Shown here: positions 42,316 to 54,300 of the stretch, piece after piece
Layout of the letters: every line of letters begins with the position of its first letter
Position numbering within the stretch: position 1 is the first letter of the stretch
Source of the DNA: Branchipolynoe longqiensis
Lineage: Eukaryota > Annelida > Polychaeta > Phyllodocida > Polynoidae
Assembly (NCBI GenBank): GCA_030323885.1
Contig: CM059191.1
Span: 104,766,292 to 104,830,291 of the forward strand
DNA length: 64,000 nucleotides
Direction of reading: 5' to 3'
Program-made: the position numbers and the translations under genes
The notes under the pieces: model-generated
Database searches by the model: none
The model's input: the letters and a program-made list of their open reading frames with translations, nothing else
Told to the model about the DNA's origin: nothing

Positions 42316-45300
42316 ATGATCCTGTCTGTTCTGGGTGTCTTTGCATATTTCAATCCACCAACCATGACTCAACGAGAGCGCACTTTCATCATGCTGAAGC
42401 CCGATGCTGTGCATCGTGGCCTGGTCGGCGAAATCATCAGCCGCTTTGAGAAGAAGGGCTTTAAATTGGTTGGCATGAAGTTTCTGCAGGTTGGTAGAAT
42501 GAGCCAGCGACCATTAGGAGGTGGCTACACGTGATGTCACTTAGACAGTGTGAAACTTATTTTGGCAGCTTGTAGCTCTGATATTCATATTGTACTTTTA
42601 CTTCGATGCTGCCGATCTAGACTAATTTCGTAGGCAGTAATTTAATGTTAGTTGATTTCCAGGTAATTTTTCTTCTCACGGAGTTGCATAATTCTTCTTC
42701 TCACTGAGTAAGTTAGTTGCATAGCCATAGTACTAGTAGTAGGATAGACTTTCGACTAGATTTTAAGACTAAGTAGTAGGTACTCCAAACTGATTTTTTC
42801 TTTTCACGAAGTTAATTTTCAAATAGTACATTTGGAAAGCTCTTATCGTTCTGATTACAAATATATATAATAATAGAAAACGTGGTTATGGATTTTTTTA
42901 ATATATAATTTTTGCCCTTAATTTTACATACATCTTCCACGATTTTAGAAATGCTTTTAAATCCTGATGTTTGAGGCTGCCTACTAAAGGCAAATTACAT
43001 TTTAATCACACCATTGCTCGTTTAACTTATTATTTCTAGTACACATTCTAATCTCAATTTTCTTCAGACCTTTACAAATGAATATTTGGAATCAAACATG
43101 GGAAATCATGTGATTTTCACTATCCATCCTTGATACAATCTTTAGAAAATTATAGTTGGGATATTGATTTTTATATCAAAAAGATCAGAATGCAAATATC
43201 TGTGATTACGTTGCCTTTAAAGTTGCATGGTACCATGGCGTTTGAATTTTTGTCTAATTTTTTTAGATAAATATATCAAATTGATTGTTGTAAGCTGCTA
43301 ATCATTTTGATGAAAAATGACTAGTTTTGAAGCAATTTGAGCTGAAAGAACCCAAAATAATTTCGACAAGCTTGCTAAAAGTTCTGTGGCTATGACACAT
43401 GATGTGAGATGACCTACTAATCCTGGAACCTGACAGGGCTGTTGGTAGGTATTTCTGTTTGGGGTCTGAACATTGTGGCAATGGATTGGTGCCATAGATC
43501 TGTGACACTGGTTTTTTTAAACAAAATATTATTTTGTAGAAAGATTACTTTGATTTATATCTATCAAAGTGACCAAGTAGCATCGAATATCCAACATCAC
43601 ATATACTTTGGTATATGATTGACGTTGTCCCAATGGCAGAAATTTCAAAACATCAAACTATACATAATACAACCACCCACCAAACCATACATTCTATGAT
43701 TCAGCCGGGCCTGAGCATTAATGGTTTGATGGGATCCGCCGTAATTGTGCAGGTTTCTGGATTTAATGCTATGATTACAGCAGCCGTTCTGGTCATGTCT
43801 ACGTGTTATCATTTGGAGGTGATCCATCGCAAATGCGCCTTTCCACAGTATATGTGTCGGAGGATGGCCTGGGTTCGTAGCACCATATCAGTTTCTACAC
43901 TCACCTATGACAAACTGCATGCTCTGCGATCCCGTGCTGTCCGCCGGCGCCTACGCTGAAGAGCGGCTGCTGTCGTCATAGTGATAGCCCAGAACCTGGC
44001 GCATTTGTGATGGATGCCGTCCAAAAGATAATGCATGACCAGAACATTTGCTGCCATCATAGCCTTAAACCTAGATATTTAACGCAGCATTATATAGGGT
44101 ATGCACTGACGTCATGCTAAGCGGAATTGTGGCGATAGTAACCACAATAATAACACACTGCAAACTCAATGGCTATGAGCAATCTTCATACAGAAAAAGT
44201 GAAATATCTATCAAACTAATCCACCTAGAAACACATCGGTTGGTACACATATAGAAAACATGTTTACCATTAAGATTATATTAAATTGATACGGTTAGGG
44301 TTCTGGATTTCTATTAATTTTGAATAAAACTAAGGTTTGCGCTGCGTGTTCCGGTCAACTCAAGCCAGTCAAGGCATTGTCAATGGTCGTGAGCAATCTT
44401 CACACAGAAAAAGTGAAATATCTCTAAAACCACACCGCCTAAGAACAAATCGCTTGGTAGTAGGTATCCCAAACACAGGCTGATTACTTGTTGAATATGC
44501 CAAATTTTGTCAAAAAATGCTCCACTTCAACACCCTGGCAAAACAAACCACAAAGGATTTTTACAAATGTATTACAGCAGAAACAACCTTTGTTCTCTTA
44601 CCTTTAACCTGGTCTTGGATTCATTTTATTATTCAAATAAATAAGCCTGATATAGCTAAATAAAAACTACCACCAACTCCCAGTTTTCACTCTCAAACCA
44701 TGTAAATTCCCTGGTGGAGATGTGTCATGGTATCCCTAGTAGAATTAGCTAGTATACATCCAATTTGTGCAACAACGCCATTTGTTGATCAAAGTACCCA
44801 CGAAAAAGGTACTAATACCCGTGGATAGGTGAGATTCCAAGCTTTCCATTCATATAAAACTGTGTATGTTTTAATTTTAGAGAAAATGCAAAAAAAATTG
44901 ATTGAAATTTGAAGTTACAAAAATTTTCATTTCAAGTGCTATTTTCTACAGAAAATATAATTTTAAAACCCTTAAAAGTTGGTATTGAATTAAAGAGAAT
45001 TTAATTCCCTGTCCAATCATAATTACCAGCGCTCATGCTAACCTATGGCGCTCGTGCGCACGGCGATTTAATGACTAAAAATTGGTTGTTTTTTTTCTTT
45101 TGTAATTTAAAAAAAAAAAAAAAAATTGGTGCATTAGTAGTTTGATCAGGAGAACTGGTCTTCCTCATTCCAATGCTCATTGCCCTAGTTTTAATTTTGG
45201 GAGCTATAAAAAATGTTAGCTTTGAGGAGGACCGATAGAGTAACAACCTAAAAACGTCCATATCTTCCTTAATATTAGATCAATTTTGACAAATGAAATG

Positions 45301-48300
45301 TCATTTTCTTTCAAATTCAATATCCTAACAAGGGAAATCCATTGAATCAAGGTCACACTTGTTTTTAAAAATCACTTGGGATACCTATGTGGTAGTAGTA
45401 CTTATTACCTGACTGGCCATGTGCAAGGATTTTTGCTACTTTTGAAGAAATATATAAAATCATAAAATTAAAATAATTCACATCCATCAAAGTTTATTAT
45501 ATAGATTATGATGTAAATAGAAGGAGCATATTGAGGATAATACAAACTCCAGATTTCATGGAATTATCTTGTACATGTGTTTTTCTGTGCCATTTCAAAC
45601 TTGCTCAAAATTTTGTATTTTTTTGTCAGATTTGATCACAATCATTATCAAATTAAAACAATTCACATATGTCAAAGCATATTGTATATATACTCTAAAT
45701 AGAAAGAGCATATTGATGATAATAAAGCCTGAAGATTTCATGCAATTATCTTGTACGGGTGATTTTCTGTGTCATTTTAAACTTGCTCAAAATTGGGCAA
45801 TTTGCCAGATTTGATCATAATCATTGTAAAATTAAAATAATTCACATATATCAAAGTGTATTTTATATAATTGAAATAGAAAGAAGATATTGAGCCTAAT
45901 AAAGCCTGAAAATTTCATGCAATTATCTTGTACGGGTGATTTTCTGTGGCATTTAAAACTTTCTCATTTTTTACCAGATTTTATCACTTGCCAAATTGAG
46001 CTCTGGAGCATTTTGGACCTATTTCTATCAACTTTTCCCAATCGTATGCGGTCCTAAAAAAAAATAGAGGTGACAACACCCACCTATAGGTCAGGGAGAA
46101 ATAAGAATAATCCATCTGGGGTGCATATTTTTTTCACAAGCGTACCTCTAAAAGTGCTCCACAGCTAAATTTGAAAAATGGTGAGTTATGGGAAATTGTA
46201 GTTTTTAGCATTTTTGAAGATCCATATCTTGAAATGTAACCATCTCATACCCCTAGATCTCTATATTCTCTTTATACAGGCCATGAAATCACCAGACAAA
46301 ACATTAGAAGTGAGATAAGGTGACTAGTTTTAATTTGGGGGACCATCAAAAATGCTATCTTTTTAGGTTTGGATGGGCCCAATTAAGTAACAACCTAAAA
46401 ACGCCCATATCTTCCTTAATATTAGAGCAATTTTGATAAATGAAGTATCATTTTGTTTCAAATTAAACATACTAACAGATGAAATCCATTAAATTAAGCT
46501 CAGACCTGTATTTTAAAATCACTTGGGATACCTATTGGTAGACATATAGAAAACATATTCAACGAATAGATTATATTAAATTTATATGGTTAGGCTTCTG
46601 GATTTCTATTAATTTTGAATGAAATAGATGTTTTGTACTTCGCGTACTGGCAAACTCAAGGCATTCACGCTGCATTGTCAATGGTCGTGAGCAATCTTCA
46701 TACAGAAAAAGTGAAATATCTCTAAAACCACACCACCTAGAAACAAATCGCTTGGTAAACATATAGAAAACATATTAAACGAATAGATTATATTAAATTT
46801 ATACGGTTAGGGTTCCGGATTTCTATTAATTTTGAATGAAATAGACATTTTCCACTGCGCGTACAGGCAAACTCTATGGGATGTTTACTAGTTGATATGG
46901 CCACACATCCGGTTCGTGACATCACGTGAATACCCTATATTGGGATAGGGCAAGGACTGGTTGGCTCAGTGTCAGGATAATGAAATGGTGGTTAACAATC
47001 TACACAGATTTGTAGAGAAAGCATTTTTCTATTTAAAATTACATTTTTCATCAAAATTTCTTTTGGTAAAATTATGTTTTACATTTGTTTCAAAGTTTAC
47101 AAAAAATATAAATTTTAATTGTTCCCGCCTGAAGTCAGTAGTGATGGATACAAAACTAAAGCTAGTGATCGCTACTTTACTGTGAAAGTATTTATTTTTA
47201 GCTCGGATGCACTCACTCGCAGCAGACAACATTCAAAGAGGGGTAGTTTGCGGAGCGCAAGTGCCCTATTTTTCCCAATGGCCAGCCAGCATCAGCAACC
47301 AGTCCTATGTTTGGAGTACCTACTTTAAGTCACGATATTGAGTATCATAATCCTGGTCCTGGCTAATCCCAAGACCGCACTGAACGGCCTCCTGGAGTGC
47401 TTCCTAGTTTTCAATTAAATGGATTTAGTCAAATTTGGATGTCCGCGCCAAATAATTTTACCATTGTTTACCAAGGAATAAGTTTGATTATACGGTTAAT
47501 TCTAAAGGTTGATTGTCAATGCTGTATGTGATGATTCCACTTGACACCTCTTATGTGAGCATTCTGTGCGATGGATAGAACTTGCTTAAAAGCGCAACTG
47601 ATACAGCAAAGCAATTAATTTTAAAATGCATTATCACATTTAGACTTTTTAATAACTATGTGCATGTGATTGTGCACATGCATGATAACAGCAATTCCTC
47701 AGACATAGCTGTATTACTTTTTTTAGTTTGGTTGGTCGATCTTGTGTGTAAATATAGTTTATTCATTATAATAATGGATGTACAAAGCTGAAAGTATGAA
47801 TGCATAATTATTACACCATTTCAGTATGACTTCCTGTGCATCCGCTGAGTCAGATCAGTGACTTGCAAAATTGATCCTGTTGAATCTTTTTTTTTTAAAT
47901 TTGTTACACTGTCCATAGCATATATATATATGCCCTGGTATTCAGGCTTGTTTTCAATGCTGGCCAGCTGTAGTGTTGGTGTTATCTTATCACACAGTAG
48001 CTGCTGATAAGGTATTTGATCGCCTGCATTTCAGTAGCAGATAGATAGTTGGTTGGTACAGTTAGTAGCCTATGTTAGTTGCTTTTTTATTTTCTTGGCA
48101 CATATGTATTTTATTTTTTCTACTGTTACTACTAGACTAGCCTACTCCTATTTACATATCATAGGCTAGTACGTAGCTGTGTGGTGTGCTATCTGGCTAC
48201 TTTTGGCATGGTTACCTTCCATGCTTTAGTAGTGTTGCATTATTTGGTCATTGCTGTGACTATAGATATATGCTAATGTTTTCAAATGAATTATTCTATT

Positions 48301-51300
48301 TTCTAATAATTTTACTTTGGTTCTTGACCAGACGGAATGGCCAAATGAGTGTTGGTAGACCGTGGGTTCGAACCCTGGTCGAGTCAAACCAATGGCTTAA
48401 AAATTGATACTTGTTGCTTCCTGGACTGGTTGGCTCAGTGTCAGGATAATGTGACTGAGTGGGATATCAGGTCATGGTGCTGGGGGGCCTGGTCTTCTAG
48501 TGGGGCAGCACTATAAAGTCGCTGTGAGGTCGCAGTCACAAGTCGGTACCCGTCCTGATATGACCTTAGGTGTTGCTAGGACATAAAACAATCTTTTGTT
48601 TCCTCACCTTGGCTTTTGTTTGCAGCCTGTTCGTTATTATTTTCAGGATGTTTTTTTTCCTAGACGGAATGCTTTAGTCACTACTGTCCAGCCAGAGTCA
48701 CAGTCCGCTTCCTTTAGCATGTCAGTGATTGTTTCCTGAATGATTTAATTTTCTTTTTGGGGCATCCCGTGGACTGTCTATAACACTTAGTCTTAGTTTT
48801 TTTATCCTCGGTTTTTGGTTTGGTTGCCTGATTTTGGCTCGCGTCCGTTTGGGATGGCCGAATGAGTTAGAGCGTCCGTCTCCCGTGCTGGTAGATCGTG
48901 GGTTCGAGTCCCGGTCGAGTCAAACCAATGACTTTAAAATTGATACTTGTTGCTTCCTAGCCAGGCGCTCGGCATTATTGGGATATGGCAAGGACTGGTA
49001 TGCTCAGTGTCAGGATAATGTGACTGAGTGGTCCCAGTGGGACAGCACTATAAAGTTGCCATGAGTGCGCACTGTCACAAGTCGGTACCCGTCCTGATAT
49101 GACCTTAGATGTTGCTAGGACGTAAAACAACAAACAAACGTCCGTTTGTGGCTTCTTATCTCTTTTCTCGGTTTCTTTCTCCAGTTCTTCCCTGACTGTT
49201 CTTATCATCACCAGTATGTCGTCCTTGTTCATTTGTTCCGTCCTCCATTTTATTTTTGTTCTGGCAATCGTTGGCTTCCACTTCAGTAACTTGTTTCCGC
49301 CATTTCTAACGGTCGGCATACTCTTGTGTGGTCGATCCTCCTTGTTTTGTTCAATTTCCTCCTGCATTTCGATTTTACGTCATCAGATATGTATCCTATG
49401 GTATCCTTGTGTGTTTATGTGGAGGAAGCACTTGTGTATATGTTGGTTATGCACGGTATAGTACATTGAATTCGCGATATCATCGTCCCCGTTAGATTAG
49501 CGTCCACTCACGGCAGCCAACTTGAAACTTAGAATTTGAATTTCCGAAGCAAATAATTTTTTTTTACTAATATTTACCATTTGATAAGTTCAATTGTAGG
49601 TTAATTCTAAAAGTTGATTGTTAATGCTGTGTATGATGATTCCACTTGACACCTCTTATGTGAGCATTCTGTGCGATGGATAGAACTTGCTTAAAAGCAC
49701 AACTGATACAGCAAAGCAATTAATTTTAATATGCGTTATTACATTCACACTTTGATATGTGATTGTGATATTATTCATTAGCATCCACTCACAGCAGCTA
49801 TCTTGAAACTTAGAATTTGAAAGTCAGAAGCAAATAATTTTGTACTAATATTACCATTTGATAAGTTCAATTATAGGTTAATTCTAAACGTTGATTGTTA
49901 ATGCTGCATATGATGATTCCATTTGACACCTCTTATGTGAGCACTAAGTGCGATGGATAAAACCTGCTTAAAAGCGCAACTGATACAGCAAAGCAATTAA
50001 TTTTAATATGCGTTATTACATTCAGACTTTAATGTGATTGTGATAATATTATTCATTTCAAGACTTACTCATTTGGAGATCTTTTAATTTTTTAAATTAA
50101 AAAATATAATGAGCATGTAGCTGGTAACTTGTGTAACAGTCTCCCCCCTGGCTTCCAGGCACCCCGGTCCCTGCTGGAGGAGCACTACGCCGAACACAAG
50201 GGCCGGCCCTTCTACGAAGGTCTCGTCAACTACATGGTGTCCGGGCCCGTCTGCCCCATGGTGCGTCAGTCACTAGTGTCGCGTAGAATTGTGTATGTGG
50301 GTTGCTCTCTGAAACTACCGCATTTGTTATGTGGAAACCGGAAGTGAAAACATCCAAATAGTAGCAGAACCTGTGTGCATATGGATGTTTACAGGTGCAT
50401 CTATATTGGGCCCCTACATGTTTGTTGAGAAAACCCTTTTTGAATTTGCTCTTACATAAGAAATGGAGAAAATGGTTAACTAACATCCATCCATAATCAT
50501 TTTAGCACACCTCATTTAAACAAGATTTGATTGATTCCCCCCGACCCCCCAAGTGGTCTTACAAGGGGGGAAATGAACGAATTTTAGGTAGTTGAGTAAT
50601 GTCGTTATGCAAATTTTCACTTTAGCATAAAACCACTTTTTATTTTGTAAGATAGATTATGTACATGTAGTATTGCTAATGTACTTAATACACTGAGGCA
50701 GCAATAATTTGTTATATGTTCTACCTTGTCAAACCCCTTCAATGTAATGTGGAACCCAAGTATGTGGTAAATATAATATGCTGATTTATTATATTTTAAA
50801 TTGATTGGTTGGTTTATTTACGAATTTTACTGATTTTATTCCTGTCGCTACCTAGCCTGGTACTCAACATTACTAGGATAGGGCAAGGACTGGTTAGCTG
50901 ATTATCAGGATAATGTGACTGACTAGGAAATCGGCTGGTCGCATTGTCTGCCAATGGAGCAGCACTAACACCATTAGTGCGCTGTCACAAGTCATTTAGT
51001 CTGTACCCGTCCTGATATGACCTTAGATGTTTTCAAGGTGTAAAACTCCAACAAACCGTTGCCTGCTGTAGGTATGGGAGGGCACTGAGGTGATCGCCGC
51101 CTCCCGTAAGATGATCGGTGAGACGAAGCCGCTGGCCTCTGCACCGGGCTCCATCCGTGGTGACTTTGGCATCGACGTCGGCAGGTGAGTGCGGCAGGAA
51201 AGATTCTTGAAATCCTAGTTTTGTATTTTTTTAAACACCCCAAAATCACCGTGTTCTAATTCTTTAGTGATGTCCGGTTTATCAATTAACACATTCCCAT

Positions 51301-54300
51301 GGCTCTTTAACTGCATACACAATTTGAATATCAAATGTCAGTTTCCCCCGGAACTGGTTTTGCTGATAGTAAACCAGGTATGCTATGTGAAAGAATCTTG
51401 TGATGAAATTGTCTTGAAGGAAGTACTTGTATGACAAAAAGAAACGGTGGCTACCTAACCCAATGTCTATATGGCTGAAATCTGATTTAACTAACATGCC
51501 ATGTAATTATAAAAGCTGTACATGATGATTTCACTTGACACCTCTTATGCGAGCACTCTGTGCGATGTATAGAACTTGCCTAAAGGCACAACTGATACAG
51601 CGATTCACAAAGAAAATGGTGGCAAGTTGGCCATTCTTGTTATTGACACCGTGTCATGTGTAAATTTCATTCCAATCTAGTGCACCTTCAGTGTGGGAAT
51701 ATTATGTTGGGGCTGCTTTCCTGAGTCTAGAACAGGACTGCAACAATTAATTCTCCCTTCGATGTGAATTTGGGCCATTGCTAAAGATGTTATAAAGTAT
51801 TTTTTCATGATGTCTAAGTATAAGGGCATGTGATTCTCCATCTGATGGTAGATTTTGTGTGACCTTTAGTGTAGTTGCATATTGTCAGGACTGCGTTGGC
51901 TGTGATGAGAATAACTTGCCCTCTCTGATTTCATGCTGAGAAAAAAGTTTCTGTACTCAACCTGAGCCAAAAATGTAGGCTAGTTCTGTTTTTGTGGGAT
52001 CGTATTTTTAGTCCCCACACTACGAAAGCGGAATTTCCGATTTGGTAAATTTATTCCCTGGTTTTTGTTTATTCAATACTGTATTTCCATTTTGTGTGGC
52101 TTTGTCCAAAAAAATCTTTGTCTAGACTACACTGCAGTTTATTAGTTTGGCTGTGATGAAAGTAACTTGCCCTCTCTGATTTTGATGCTGAGAAACAAGT
52201 TTTTGTACTCAACCTGAGCCTTATTATATTTGCATTTTTTCGTTAGGGTAGTGTATTCCATTGTCAATTAACATACTCACTGGTCTCTGCTTGGACTATT
52301 TTCCTAGTAATTAACCCATTCCAGAATTTAATATGAAATTTTGGTTTTCGTGTGATGGAATTTGTCTTTTGGCATGGGGAGTAGATGTTTGTGAAGAATC
52401 TGGGTAATAAATTCCACTCGTTATTCTCTGGTTTTGTAGTTAAAATCTCACTTTAAACATTAATCATGTGACATTAATAAATCATGAAAGCTGTACGTGA
52501 TGATTTCACTTGACACCTCTTATGCGAGCACTCTGTGCGATGTATAGAACCTGCCTGAAGGCACAACTGATACAGCGATTAACAAAGAAATGGTGGCAAG
52601 TTGCCCATTGTGTGGTGCAGTTTGTCATTGCTATGTAGATTTCATTGCAGTCTAGTGCACCTCCAGTGTGGGAATAGTATGCAGGGTGATTTGCCGAGTT
52701 TCTACTAAAGATCATAAACATTCTCGTTTCGATGTGAATTTGGGTTGTTGCTGTCATGATTTTTCCTGATTGCTATGTAAAAGGCATCACATTCTCCATC
52801 TATTTTTTATGGTAGTTTTTGTGTAATTGTATATTGTCATGACTACGTTGGCTGTGATGAAAGTAACTTGCCCTCTCTGATTTTGATGCTGAGAAAAAAG
52901 TATTTGTACTCAACCTGAGCCAAAATTGTAGTTCCATTTTTGTGGGGATCGTGTATGCCTTCCTTTCATAGTAGTGTTAACTGACTATATTGGGGGTTAC
53001 TACTGATATAGTTTTTAGTCCTCATAGTACGAAAGCTGATGTGTCTATTTAATCTCCTGGTTGACTGGTGTTCGTTGACTTATGTGCAATGGTTGAAACC
53101 TGCTTAAAGGCACACTTGATGCAGCCATTGTGGTGCGTTATTTGTTCGTATTGTGCATTATATCTCAAGGATGAAAGATCTCCATGATTGTTTTGGGTAA
53201 TGTTCCCAAAACGCCATGGATATCCAACAGCGATTGATTAGTCCGAATCGCATTTTTGTGACCTTAGATATTGCTAGGACATCAAACTGAAAAGCAAGTG
53301 CTGAGTGTGGAGAGAAAATAAATGGCAGCATGGGTGATAATAGTCACAACAAAGATGGTGGCACTTTCCAAACACCAGATGGGATGGCCGAATGAGTTAG
53401 AGCGTCCCTCTCCTGTGTTGGATCGTGGGTTCGAACTCTGGTTGAGTGAAACCAATTACTTAAAAAGTTATACTTGTCGCTTCCTAGCCAGGCACTCTGC
53501 ATTATTAGGATATGGCAACCATGAGTGTGCAGTCACAAATCGGTACCCGTCCTTATATGACCTTAGATGTTGCTAGGATGTAAAACAACTCCAACTGACT
53601 GATCAGTGGAATGGAGCGCGGAGAGTACTTTACCAAACCCGATTTCTGGGATTTAGTGTTAAGCCTGTGGAAGACATCTACGTTTTCACGGCGAAAAACT
53701 AGTGGTATCTTGTTAAAATGTTGCTTTAATAATAGCATGTTAATAACCCTAATAATTGATATTATTGCTAAAAGCTAGTCTTTTTTCGCGCCGTGATTAT
53801 GGCCCTTGTAATAATAATTACTGGATAACATGTTCTTATTGGAGCGACATTATTTACAGATAACATCACCATATATTTCCGCTTGTTTCTTGTTGCCAGA
53901 GACCACTTTCGTCCCTGATATATCTTTGTGGCAATGTAAATTTATTTCCTGGTTTTTGTTTATTCAATACTAAGACTTGGTGTTGTATTTCCATTTTGTG
54001 TGGTTTTGTCCAAAAGAAACCCTGCAGTTTAACTAACTAGGTTGGCTGTGATGAGAATAACTTGCCCTCTCTGACTTAACTGCTGAGAAACAAGTTTCTG
54101 TACTCAACCTGAGCCTTATATTTGCATTTTGTATTAAGATAGTGTATTCAATTGTCAATTAACATACTCACTGCTCTCTGCTTGGACTATATAGATTGTA
54201 ATTAACCCAGTCCAGATTTGAATATGCTGAAATGTCAGGTTTCTCTTTCCCCCCCCCCCCCCCCCCCCCCCCCCTTGGGAACTGGTTTTCTGTGCTGGTA

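Noticed and set aside
42277..42363. Longer NDP kinase N-terminus starting at 42277
   Set aside because: That codon is GTG, not ATG. The ATG at 42316 or 42364 is more likely.
43615..43959. 114-codon open frame on the plus strand
   Set aside because: No motif, no splice context, and it lies in the first NME intron among repeats. Likely chance.
47119..47328. Short open frames near 47.0-47.3 kb in NME intron 1
   Set aside because: No motif or splice signal; intronic repeats explain the sequence.
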